From positions 1-30,697 of the forward strand of contig USQO01000018.1 in the NCBI GenBank assembly GCA_900556845.1: DNA of 30,697 nucleotides, given 5' to 3'. Both the position numbers and the translations under genes were made by a program. The notes under the pieces were generated by a model. It did no database searches and was not told the DNA's origin. It was given only the letters and a program-made list of their open reading frames with translations. Source of the stretch: an uncultured Bacteroides sp. GTDB taxonomy: Bacteria; Bacteroidota; Bacteroidia; Bacteroidales; Bacteroidaceae. Shown here piece by piece: positions 15,351 through 22,882 of this stretch (the stretch's first letter is position 1; each line of letters starts with the position of its first letter).

Positions 15351-16097
15351 TCAGAGTGCAGCCAGGGTTGCCAGCATCTGCTGGTAAAGCGGGACGGCAG
15401 CCTTGCGGATACAGACTCCGGCTGCACCGTGCAACTCGCCGTCGGCCGGTATGCACAAGCTCAAACAAGGAAGAGGGGCATATCCTTCCACCCCTTTGGA
15501 GTAAGTCCAGCTTTCATCGGGTTCGGCATCGGTCACTACCGTACACATCACCTGTGCCTCTTGCAGGGCCGATACGATGCGGTAGCCGCTGAGGATATCG
15601 AACCCGCTGTCGTTTTCTATCGCATAAGCGGCCTCGTCGGCATAGCCTTCGTTGGTTACATCGAGCACAAGAACTTTGGCGGGACGAATGGACTGCCCGC
15701 TCATCCACTGCATCACTTCTTCAGCCCCCTTGGAATTGATTTCTTCATCACCGGTAAAAGCCACCAGACAGTATGGAGGCAAAGCATCGCGCAACATCAT
15801 ATCGACCACGACTGCATTTGTCGCACTGTTGTCGAAAGTTCCCTTCCAGCCATCGGCTGTCTGTTCGACAAAAAATTGGGAGTACACGGCATCTATGTGC
15901 GACGAGATGAGTGCCTGGCAGGAGGTTTCTCCCTTACGGGCATACACGCGGCAAAGGTTTCCGCTGTACACCGGTCTGTAGACAGAGTTTTCCAGCAAAC
16001 GGGCTATCGTATCCATACGGGTGGTATCGGTAAAAGTCTTTCCATCATCGCAGGAACCGACCGTAAGCTGCCGGAGCAGATTTTCAAAAGTTTCCAT
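15351..16097 (-). CDS. Zinc peptidase of M28/M20 type
   Basis: This encodes 248 residues without a signal peptide, so probably cytoplasmic. Metal-ligand motifs are in the expected order: SSHIDAVY with His67 and Asp69, TFDNSATNA with Asp89, FTGDEEINSKGAEE with Glu118/Glu119, VLVLDVTNE with Asp146, and ADGELHGAAG with His223. This fits a two-zinc aminopeptidase or carboxypeptidase, but the domain is short and I cannot choose between M28, M20 and M42. The ATG at 16097 (METFENLL) is preferred to an in-frame ATG at 16148, because the longer form would run through the terminator of the upstream porin gene. Confidence 0.8.
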   Translation of the reverse strand: METFENLLRQLTVGSCDDGKTFTDTTRMDTIARLLENSVYRPVYSGNLCRVYARKGETSCQALISSHIDAVYSQFFVEQTADGWKGTFDNSATNAVVVDMMLRDALPPYCLVAFTGDEEINSKGAEEVMQWMSGQSIRPAKVLVLDVTNEGYADEAAYAIENDSGFDILSGYRIVSALQEAQVMCTVVTDAEPDESWTYSKGVEGYAPLPCLSLCIPADGELHGAAGVCIRKAAVPLYQQMLATLAAL

Positions 16098-16104
16098 CGT
16101 TTTA

Positions 16105-16144
16105 GCAAATAAAAAAGCGCAAGCTACGCATCCGTAACTTGCGC
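16105..16144 (-). terminator. Terminator of the asparaginase-porin operon
   Basis: On the minus strand GCGCAAG (16144-16138) pairs with CTTGCGC (16123-16117), followed by TTTTTTATTT. It lies 20 bases after the porin stop and only a few bases before the peptidase ATG. Confidence 0.85.
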
Positions 16145-16163
16145 CCAAACCTATAATATTAAA

Positions 16164-17375
16164 TTAGAAAACAGGCAACTGATAAATGAAGCCTACTGAA
16201 ATTCGGTTGGTAGAATAGTCATCGAATCCAAATGCTTTCGCTCTGTCTTCGAATTTATAAGAACGACCCACGTATGTCAGATAAAAATGCAGGTTGGATT
16301 CCATCGGATAGTATTCCAGACCGGCAAAATATCCCAGTGAAGTGCGGTACTTGCCTTTTTCTACAACGTCGCCACTGTCAGCTGTGAGCTGTTTGCCTGC
16401 CGAAGCTGTTTCGTACATACCTTTCACGAAGATATTCCATTTCGGGTTGAAACGGTAGTTCCACTTGGTTACTAGTGAAAGATAGCGGGCATCGTTAGCA
16501 TTATGGCCATTCACATCACCGATGATATTGGTAAGCATACCTTTACGGTCAAGTTCTTCGTTGGAGTACATCACATCGAAGAATCCGTTTACTTTACCCA
16601 GATTCAGTTCGTTACCGAATGCCAGATAATACATGCGGTTACCTCTGGCCTCGTTCATAATAGAAGCCGACCAGCGAGTCTTGAACACATCGCTGAAATT
16701 ACCATTCCAGTTCAATGTATAAACCAGCGGCATCTTGGCATCTTCTACGTTATTGCCATAAGTTTTTTCGATTGAATAGTTGCGGCTGTTCAGCACCTGG
16801 AACTGCAACTGCTGCGACGGAGTGACCTGATAGGCAATGTTCAAACCAGTAAGGAAGTTGCTCATATTCTCAATCATGTCACTGTATTCGTAGATTTCAA
16901 TCGGATTCAAGTCGAACTCGATACCACCATACGATGCACACTGCTTACCGGCAAACAAAGACCATTTGTCGCTCAGTTTCACACCGATACCTGCGATATC
17001 GATGGAAGTAGATGTATTGTCGAAGCCGCCACTTCCGTCGTTGCTTCTGTTCAGACGCTGACGATAACGGTATGACAACCATGAGTTGAGGTTACCCTTG
17101 GCTTCGATACGAATCTGGCGAATATTGAACTTGCCCTGCTGGAAACCGTCCTGGAACATGGCATCGTATCCGGCATGCATATTCATATACAGATGCAGAT
17201 AGTCTTGTTTCTGGTTATATCCTGTTACAGCCTGGAAAACAGACTTTCCTTCTGACATGCTCTCGAAAAATTCCTTCTTGTCTTTTTTCAGTTCATCAGC
17301 ATCCGAGTCCACTGTTTCTGCAAAAGCCGTCGAGACACAGAGCCCGGCCATCAAGCATAAAAGCGTCTTTTTCAT
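16164..17375 (-). CDS. OprP/OprO-like outer-membrane porin
   Basis: This encodes 403 residues. It has a Sec signal (MKKTLLCLMAGLCVSTAFA, cleaved after residue 19), a charged segment, then a chain of alternating aromatic and polar residues typical of a beta barrel (WLSYRYRQRLNR, WSLFAGKQ, NLHFYLTYVGRSYKF). It ends in aromatic Phe (GFIYQLPVF), the usual BAM recognition end. The pattern of FNIRQIRIEAKGN followed by SWLSYRYRQ resembles the phosphate-selective porin O/P family, though the substrate here is unknown. It follows L-asparaginase by 21 bases and is probably co-transcribed with it, which hints at asparagine or aspartate passage, an inference. Confidence 0.85.
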   Translation of the reverse strand: MKKTLLCLMAGLCVSTAFAETVDSDADELKKDKKEFFESMSEGKSVFQAVTGYNQKQDYLHLYMNMHAGYDAMFQDGFQQGKFNIRQIRIEAKGNLNSWLSYRYRQRLNRSNDGSGGFDNTSTSIDIAGIGVKLSDKWSLFAGKQCASYGGIEFDLNPIEIYEYSDMIENMSNFLTGLNIAYQVTPSQQLQFQVLNSRNYSIEKTYGNNVEDAKMPLVYTLNWNGNFSDVFKTRWSASIMNEARGNRMYYLAFGNELNLGKVNGFFDVMYSNEELDRKGMLTNIIGDVNGHNANDARYLSLVTKWNYRFNPKWNIFVKGMYETASAGKQLTADSGDVVEKGKYRTSLGYFAGLEYYPMESNLHFYLTYVGRSYKFEDRAKAFGFDDYSTNRISVGFIYQLPVF

Positions 17376-17396
17376 AACTGTAATTTTTTACGTGAA

Positions 17397-18449
17397 TCAA
17401 TACTGATTAAAATAATTCTGAATCTGCTTCCAGTCGTTTGTCTTAGTCAATGCAAGCATCAACAAAACACGCGCTTTCTGCGGGTTCAGTCCCTGTGAAG
17501 CAACAAACTGATATTTATTGTCGTCTACTTCGGCATCCTGTGTAGTAGGACCGGTAGGTACACGTGAAGAACGAACGACCAGAATACCCTGCTTACGTGC
17601 TTTTTCCAATACGGGGAATACGTTTTTATGGATGTTACCGTTGCCCACACCTGCGTGGATGATACCTTTATAGCCGTTGGCAAGCATCGGTTCAACCATG
17701 TCAGCCTCAACGTTAGAGTAAGCATACACAATACCTACTTTAGGAAGTTTATCCAAACCTGTAACGTCGAATTCAGAGTTTACAGTGTTTTTCTTTACAC
17801 TTTCCATGTTGTAGAATACTTTACCATTGAAGATGTATCCCAGCGCACCGGCATTAGGAGCCTGGAAAGTTTCAACGCTTACGGTGTTCATTTTCAATAC
17901 AGTGCTTGCACCCAGCAGAACACCGTTCATGGCAACCATTACACCTTTGTTCTGTGATTCTTTAGCACTGGCAGCTACCACTGCATTGTAAAGGTTAAGC
18001 GGTCCGTCGGCACTCATGGCTGTAGAAGAACGCATGGCACCTACCAGAATTACAGGTTTCGGGCTCTTCACTGTCAGATTAAGGAAGAAGGCTGTTTCTT
18101 CCATCGTATCGGTTCCGTGAGTAATTACAATACCGTCTACTTCCGGTTTAGCCAACAGTTCGTTGATTCTTTTAGCCAGTGTCAACCACACGTCATCGTT
18201 CATATCCTGCGAACCGATGTTCACAATCTGTTCGCCTGTAACATTGGCAATATCCTGCAACTGAGGTACGGCCTCAATCAATGTAGCAATGGCTACCTGT
18301 CCGGCTGTATAATTTGTTTTTGTAGCCGAAACACCGGCTCCTGCAATTGTTCCTCCGGTAGCCAAAATATGAATATTGGGCTTTTGGGCAAAGGCAGTCA
18401 CTACCATCAACATCATGACTGCAAACATCATACTAATTTTCTTTCTCAT
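17397..18449 (-). CDS. ansB: Type II (periplasmic) L-asparaginase
   Basis: This enzyme hydrolyses L-asparagine to aspartate and ammonia. The 350 residues have a signal peptide (MRKKISMMFAVMMLMVVTAFA), then ILATGGTIAGAG with nucleophile Thr34, SQDMND (substrate Ser near 80), and HGTDTMEETAFF with Thr113 and Asp114. Length and motifs are normal, with the RSSRVPTGPTTQDAE motif near the C-terminus. The signal peptide places it in the periplasm (type II). It comes first in a two-gene operon with an OprP-like porin. A hairpin and a -7 element lie in the roughly 100-base leader. Confidence 0.95.
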   Translation of the reverse strand: MRKKISMMFAVMMLMVVTAFAQKPNIHILATGGTIAGAGVSATKTNYTAGQVAIATLIEAVPQLQDIANVTGEQIVNIGSQDMNDDVWLTLAKRINELLAKPEVDGIVITHGTDTMEETAFFLNLTVKSPKPVILVGAMRSSTAMSADGPLNLYNAVVAASAKESQNKGVMVAMNGVLLGASTVLKMNTVSVETFQAPNAGALGYIFNGKVFYNMESVKKNTVNSEFDVTGLDKLPKVGIVYAYSNVEADMVEPMLANGYKGIIHAGVGNGNIHKNVFPVLEKARKQGILVVRSSRVPTGPTTQDAEVDDNKYQFVASQGLNPQKARVLLMLALTKTNDWKQIQNYFNQY

Positions 18450-18523
18450 AACAGTAAGAATTTAATTAATAATAAAATTTAAATTATTGCTGATTCATTT
18501 CATAAAGTCAGAGCACCGACAAT

Positions 18524-18539
18524 GTTTCGGATACGAAAC
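18524..18539. repeat. Short palindrome in the ansB leader
   Basis: GTTTCG and CGAAAC form 6-bp inverted repeats around GATA. It lies just downstream of the predicted ansB start, so could be an operator or leader hairpin. It is short and could be chance. Confidence 0.4.
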
Positions 18540-18554
18540 CTCATCCACGCTTTA

Positions 18555-18562
18555 CAAATATA
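18555..18562 (-). promoter_or_regulatory. Candidate -7 element for ansB
   Basis: The minus strand reads TATATTTG, a full match to TAnnTTTG, about 105 bases before the ansB ATG. No TTTG at the -33 distance is visible. Confidence 0.5.
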
Positions 18563-18649
18563 CACTTTTTTCTTTATAGTTTATACTTTTTATAAAAATA
18601 TTTATCAGCACCACAAGAAAAGAAAGAATATTTAAAAAGACAGGCTGTA

Positions 18650-18687
18650 CAAATAAAAAAGCTGCCCTGTTAGACAACAGGACAGCT
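18650..18687 (-). terminator. Terminator of the MaoC gene
   Basis: On the minus strand a 12-bp stem with one G-U pair (18687-18676 with 18671-18660, loop GTCT) is followed by TTTTTTATTTG. It lies 24 bases after the MaoC stop. Confidence 0.88.
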
Positions 18688-18710
18688 CCTTGAATATTTG
18701 ATTTCCTAAA

Positions 18711-19175
18711 TCAGTTGAAGTAATACAAAAAGGTAGCTACACCTTCGATTGCTTTCTTCTTCTGGTCTTTAATGTCAATAGAGAATTTGATTTCAGCCTT
18801 GGCTACACCACGCAGATTAACCAGTGACTGCAGATGCGCAGTAAGACGTACGCTCTGTCCAACCAGCACAGCCTGTCCGAATCTCATTTTGTCCATACCG
18901 TAATTAACCATCATTTTCAGGTTATTTACTTCGATAATCTGATTCCACAGATATGGCAACAATGACAAAGTAAGATAACCGTGTGCAATCGTGCTCTTGA
19001 AAGGACTTTCAGCTTTGGCTTTTTCTACGTCTACATGAATCCACTGATGATCCAAGGTTGCATCGGCAAACTGATTGATTCGTTCCTGTGGAATTTCCAG
19101 CCAATCTGATACACCAATTTGCTGTCCTACTAATTTTTCGAACTCTTCGTAAGAATTAATGATAACTTTATCCAT
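18711..19175 (-). CDS. MaoC-family (R)-hydratase
   Basis: This encodes a 154-residue hot-dog-fold protein. The hydratase-2 motif is present as FADATLDHQWIHVD with catalytic Asp42 and His47 at the usual D-x4-H spacing, followed by FKSTIAHGYLTLSL. It should hydrate a trans-2-enoyl-CoA (or a related unsaturated acyl thioester) to the (R)-3-hydroxy form. The exact substrate cannot be read from the sequence, and no beta-oxidation or PHA genes lie nearby. It is a single-gene unit with its own -7 element and terminator. Confidence 0.9.
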   Translation of the reverse strand: MDKVIINSYEEFEKLVGQQIGVSDWLEIPQERINQFADATLDHQWIHVDVEKAKAESPFKSTIAHGYLTLSLLPYLWNQIIEVNNLKMMVNYGMDKMRFGQAVLVGQSVRLTAHLQSLVNLRGVAKAEIKFSIDIKDQKKKAIEGVATFLYYFN

Positions 19176-19231
19176 TTTACTCTGCTTAAATTATATTAAG
19201 GCGACAATTGCCCATTTCTTATATTTTTGTG

Positions 19232-19239
19232 CAAAGATA
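19232..19239 (-). promoter_or_regulatory. Candidate -7 element for the MaoC gene
   Basis: The minus strand reads TATCTTTG (TAnnTTTG match), giving a leader of about 50 bases to the ATG at 19175. A good -33 box is not visible. Confidence 0.5.
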
Positions 19240-19319
19240 CAAAATAACCGGATAGTAACCTTAAAACTTGTATAAAAAACACAAGGGAAAGCTACATCCG
19301 GCTATTTTTTATATAGAGA

Positions 19320-21431
19320 TTATTTCAGTCCACGGTTCTTCAACAGTGCATCTGTTCCCGGTTCTTTGCCACGGAAGTTCTTATACATATCCATAGCATC
19401 GTCTATTCCGCCCGGAGTGAGGATGTAAGTACGGAACTTCTGCGCCAGGTCCTGATTAAAGATGTCGCCGGTTTCTTTAAATGCCTGGAAAGCATCGGCA
19501 TCGAGTACCTCGGCCCAGATGTAGCTATAGTAGCCGGCAGTATAGCCACCACCCATCGTATGGTTAAAGTAGGTAGTGCGGTAGCGTGACGGAATCTGTT
19601 TGAGCAGTCCGCGTTTTCCGAGTGTCTGCTGTTCGAAAGCCATCACATCAAAGTCAGCAGGTATTTCCTTAAGCACGTGGTAGTCCATATCCAGCAAAGA
19701 AGCAGCCAGATACTCGGTCGTTGCAAATCCCTGACCGTATTTGCCGCTCTTATCCAGCTTTTCTATCAGTTCGGCAGGAATTACCTCACCGGTTTTATAA
19801 TGTTTGGCATATACTTTCAGCACTTCCGGTTCGAACACCCAGTGTTCCATAATCTGAGAAGGAAGCTCAACAAAGTCGCGGGGAACACCCGAAACGCCGT
19901 AATAGTGTACATCCTTGAAGAGATTGTGCAAGCCATGACCGAATTCGTGGAACAAGGTAGCAGCTTCATCGGCACTCAGAAGAGCCGGTTCGCCGGCTGC
20001 AGGCTGTGTAAAGTTGCAAACGATGGTTACTACCGGACCCTGACGCTTACCGTCTGCATAAGTCTGCGAACGATAAGAGCCGCACCATGCACCACCACGC
20101 TTGCTGGCACGCGGGAAGAAATCCATATACAATACTCCCAGATGCGTTCCGTCTTTATCCTTACACTCGAAACACAAGGCATCGGGGTGTGGCAAAGGCA
20201 TATCCTTGAGCTGTGTGAAGGTAATGCCATAGAGTTTGTTGGCTACATAGAAAGCCCCTTCGCGAACCTGGTTCAAAGGCAGATAAGGACGAATCTGATT
20301 TTCATCGAGATTGAACTTGGCCTTTTTAGCTTTTTCGAAGTAATAGCGCCAGTCCCATCCTTCGGCTTCGAAAGAATTGCCTTCTTTTTTGATTTCATTC
20401 TGAATGTCGGCCAGTTCGGCTTTTGCCTGTTTCAAGGCAGGTGCCCACACTTCGTCCAGCAAGTTGTAAACATTGGCTGATGTCTTGGCCATACGGTCTT
20501 CCAGCACAAAAGATGCATAATCTTCGTATCCCATGAGCTGAGCTTTCTCCAGCCGTTTCTGCAGCAAGGTTTTTACAACTTCTTTGTTGTCGGCATCGTT
20601 GTTGTTATTGCCCCGGTTGATGTATCCCTTGAAAATCTTTTCACGCAATGCGCGGTTATCGGCATACTGCAAGAAAGGCATTACGCTGGGATTATGCAAT
20701 GTGAACAGCCACTTGCCTTCCATTCCTGCCGCTTTAGCTGCTGCAGCAGCATTGGCTATCAGGCTTTCCGGCAGACCGGCCAGATCCTCTTTTTTATCGA
20801 TTACCAACTGAAATGCATTGGTTTCCTTCAGCATGTTCTGTCCGAAGGTAAGCTGCAACATTGCAATTTCAGAATTCAGCTGACGCAATTTGGCCTGTTT
20901 TGCACTGTCCAGATTGGCACCGCCGCGAACAAAATCCTGATAGGTCTCTTCGAGCAGTTTGGTCTGTTCTTTATCTAAATTGAATTTTTCCTTATTGTCA
21001 TAAACTTGTTTTACACGTTCGAAAAGACGTGGATTCAGACTGATGTCATCACTGTGCTTAGACAAAAGCGGTGACAGTTCTTTGCTCAGTGCCTGCATTT
21101 CGTCCGAGGTATTGGCACTGTTCAAGCCATAGAATACAGCGCTTACTCTGCGCAGCAACTGTCCGCTCTGGTCCAAAGCCACAATGGTATTTTCGAAATC
21201 TGGCATTGAGCGAGCATTGACGATTGCATCAATTTCTTTAGCCTGTTCTTCCATACCTTTCAAAAAGGCAGGTTTGTAATGCTCCAGTTTTATTTCATCA
21301 AAAGGTGGTACACCGAAAGGTGTAGCATACTCGGTAAAGAACGGATTTACAGCATCCGCACTTTTTTCTTTATTGCCACTGCAAGCCATCAGTGACAAAG
21401 CCATTCCCGCAATTACAAGTGTTTTTCTCAT
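19320..21431 (-). CDS. dcp: M3-family dipeptidyl carboxypeptidase (lipoprotein)
   Basis: This zinc metallopeptidase removes dipeptides from the C-terminus of peptides (Dcp type). The 703 residues show a lipoprotein signal (MRKTLVIAGMALSLMACSG, lipid Cys17), which places it on a membrane facing the periplasm. The long helical domain is followed by the zinc motif HEFGH at 495-499, third ligand Glu522 in DFVELPSQ, and the GYTAGYYSYIWAEV substrate motif. An upstream in-frame ATG (21470) would bury the signal peptide behind 13 unrelated residues, so ATG 21431 is chosen. Length matches Dcp (about 680-720). Neighbouring genes are unrelated. Confidence 0.93.
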   Translation of the reverse strand: MRKTLVIAGMALSLMACSGNKEKSADAVNPFFTEYATPFGVPPFDEIKLEHYKPAFLKGMEEQAKEIDAIVNARSMPDFENTIVALDQSGQLLRRVSAVFYGLNSANTSDEMQALSKELSPLLSKHSDDISLNPRLFERVKQVYDNKEKFNLDKEQTKLLEETYQDFVRGGANLDSAKQAKLRQLNSEIAMLQLTFGQNMLKETNAFQLVIDKKEDLAGLPESLIANAAAAAKAAGMEGKWLFTLHNPSVMPFLQYADNRALREKIFKGYINRGNNNNDADNKEVVKTLLQKRLEKAQLMGYEDYASFVLEDRMAKTSANVYNLLDEVWAPALKQAKAELADIQNEIKKEGNSFEAEGWDWRYYFEKAKKAKFNLDENQIRPYLPLNQVREGAFYVANKLYGITFTQLKDMPLPHPDALCFECKDKDGTHLGVLYMDFFPRASKRGGAWCGSYRSQTYADGKRQGPVVTIVCNFTQPAAGEPALLSADEAATLFHEFGHGLHNLFKDVHYYGVSGVPRDFVELPSQIMEHWVFEPEVLKVYAKHYKTGEVIPAELIEKLDKSGKYGQGFATTEYLAASLLDMDYHVLKEIPADFDVMAFEQQTLGKRGLLKQIPSRYRTTYFNHTMGGGYTAGYYSYIWAEVLDADAFQAFKETGDIFNQDLAQKFRTYILTPGGIDDAMDMYKNFRGKEPGTDALLKNRGLK

Positions 21432-21479
21432 TCTATATTTTTTTATCATTACCGCGGGTAAAGTTAACAAATTATAATC

Positions 21480-21534
21480 AAATAGCCAACAACCCTATAT
21501 GAATCTTAACGAATTCAGAGGGTGTCGGCTATTT
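21480..21534. terminator. Long hairpin downstream of the Gfo/Idh gene
   Basis: AAATAGCCAACAACCCT (21480-21496) pairs with 21519-21534 with one wobble and one bulge. An inner TGAAT/ATTCA stem closes it further. It lies 19 bases after the leftward Gfo/Idh/MocA stop and before dcp. It probably terminates that transcript, although the tail on the minus strand is only AT-rich. Confidence 0.6.
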
Positions 21535-21552
21535 ATTCCGTTTGGATGTTTA

Positions 21553-22533
21553 TCAGAATGTGCTGTTGTCGGCCGGGTATTCGATTCCCCATTCTTTGCG
21601 CAAGGCATCCAGCAACTCCATCACTTTCAGAGTTTCTTCATGCGGCATATAAGGGGACTCAATTTTACCATTACGGATAGCTTGCATACAAGCTTCTACC
21701 TGGTATTCGAAACCGGTAATTTGTTCGGGACAGTGATAGCGGGCCACTTCGGCATGGTCTTTGTTGTAGGCTACTGCCTCCTGAGGATTGTTGATGTTAT
21801 CAATAATCAGGTATCCGTTATCGCCGGAAATAATTCCCAGACGGTCGTTGGCGCACAAGACGGTGGCCTGCATGACTGCCATTTTCCCGTCGGCATAGGT
21901 AAAGGTGATGCTGTTTTGCAAATCCACCCCTGTTTCACCTTTCAGACAGGTAGATGTCACCTTGGCAATATCCGTACCGAAAATCATTCTGGCAAAGTTT
22001 ATCGGATAGACTCCCAGGTCGAGCAAGGAACCTCCACAAAGGTCGAGCCGGGTGATACGCTCCTTATATACCACCGGATAACCCAGATTGGCTGTCAGCA
22101 TGTGCGGAGTGCCGATTACACCGTTGTTTATCAAATCGGTAATGGTCTGCGAAAAAGGCAGATAGCGGGTCCAGATAGCTTCTGCAAGAAAAACATTTTT
22201 CGCACGAGCCAGTTCTATCAAAGCCTTGGCCTGCGCTGCATTGGCTGTAAATGTTTTTTCGCACAACACGGGTTTTCCTTTCAATAAACACATGCGGGCA
22301 TGCTCATAATGATGCGAATGAGGGGTAGCAATATAGACCAGCTCCACTTGCGGGTCGTCCAGCATCTCCTCGTAAGAGCCGTACGCTTTTTCCATATTCC
22401 ACTTCTCTGCAAATTGGGCAGCCCGCTGCAAGTCACGCGAAGCTATAGCATAGGCAGAGGCTGTCTGCATCTGGTTCAGGGTCATCGCCATCTTTTCGGC
22501 AATACGACCGGCGCCTAAAATTCCAACTTTCAT
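21553..22533 (-). CDS. Gfo/Idh/MocA-family oxidoreductase
   Basis: This encodes a 326-residue NAD(P)-dependent dehydrogenase of unknown substrate, probably a sugar or inositol derivative. The Rossmann motif is GILGAGRIAEKM (residues 4-15), and the family's EKP-like motif is VLCEKTFTANAAQA with catalytic Lys93. The C-terminal alpha-beta domain follows (LDLCGGSLLDLGVYPINFARMIFG). There is no signal peptide. The start is 22 bases downstream of the zinc-ribbon gene stop, so the two are likely co-transcribed. A long hairpin lies just downstream. Confidence 0.92.
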   Translation of the reverse strand: MKVGILGAGRIAEKMAMTLNQMQTASAYAIASRDLQRAAQFAEKWNMEKAYGSYEEMLDDPQVELVYIATPHSHHYEHARMCLLKGKPVLCEKTFTANAAQAKALIELARAKNVFLAEAIWTRYLPFSQTITDLINNGVIGTPHMLTANLGYPVVYKERITRLDLCGGSLLDLGVYPINFARMIFGTDIAKVTSTCLKGETGVDLQNSITFTYADGKMAVMQATVLCANDRLGIISGDNGYLIIDNINNPQEAVAYNKDHAEVARYHCPEQITGFEYQVEACMQAIRNGKIESPYMPHEETLKVMELLDALRKEWGIEYPADNSTF

Positions 22534-22555
22534 ATTTCAGTCTTATACTAATAAG

Positions 22556-22762
22556 TTAATATTTTACCATACGTTTAGGAGAGCCGTGCCAGGAACATCC
22601 CAGACAAAATACTTCGGTCACATCGTATCCCTCCAGCGATTCTCCTTCGTTTTTAGGGATGACGGTACCGTCGGAAGTGACATAGACCAACAATCTTTCT
22701 CCTTTTTCGTTCTTTACATACATGGCAGCAATCTTGCACTGCGGACATACTAGTTTCTTCAT
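22556..22762 (-). CDS. Small zinc-ribbon protein
   Basis: This encodes 68 residues with CPQC (Cys6, Cys9) and CLGC (Cys53, Cys56), two knuckles of a treble-clef or zinc-ribbon fold, and a beta-rich centre (ERLLVYVTSDGTVIP). No family is recognised and no function can be given. ATG 22762 is chosen because an upstream in-frame ATG at 22849 would precede the promoter and add an unrelated tail. It is probably the first gene of an operon with the Gfo/Idh/MocA gene. Confidence 0.8.
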   Translation of the reverse strand: MKKLVCPQCKIAAMYVKNEKGERLLVYVTSDGTVIPKNEGESLEGYDVTEVFCLGCSWHGSPKRMVKY

Positions 22763-22785
22763 ACCTAAATTTCTTATTGAATGCA

Positions 22786-22793
22786 CAAAGATA
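22786..22793 (-). promoter_or_regulatory. Zinc-ribbon gene -7 element
   Basis: The minus strand reads TATCTTTG, 24 bases before the ATG at 22762. It supports the shorter start. Divergent from the helicase promoter at 22859-22866. Confidence 0.6.
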
Positions 22794-22858
22794 GGAAAAT
22801 AGCTGATGTATCCCTTTTTAAAAATGCTAAACTGACCCTGAGCCATCAATTATATGGC

Positions 22859-22866
22859 TATATTTG
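22859..22866 (+). promoter_or_regulatory. Helicase gene -7 element
   Basis: TATATTTG is a full TAnnTTTG match, 17 bases before ATG 22883. It makes a very short leader and shows that the upstream ATG 22781 cannot be used from this promoter. No clear -33 box. Confidence 0.6.
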
Positions 22867-22882
22867 CACAAAAGTAAAACGA

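Noticed and set aside
22781..22882. Longer helicase start at ATG 22781
   Set aside because: The promoter -7 element at 22859 lies downstream of it, and the added residues look unrelated.
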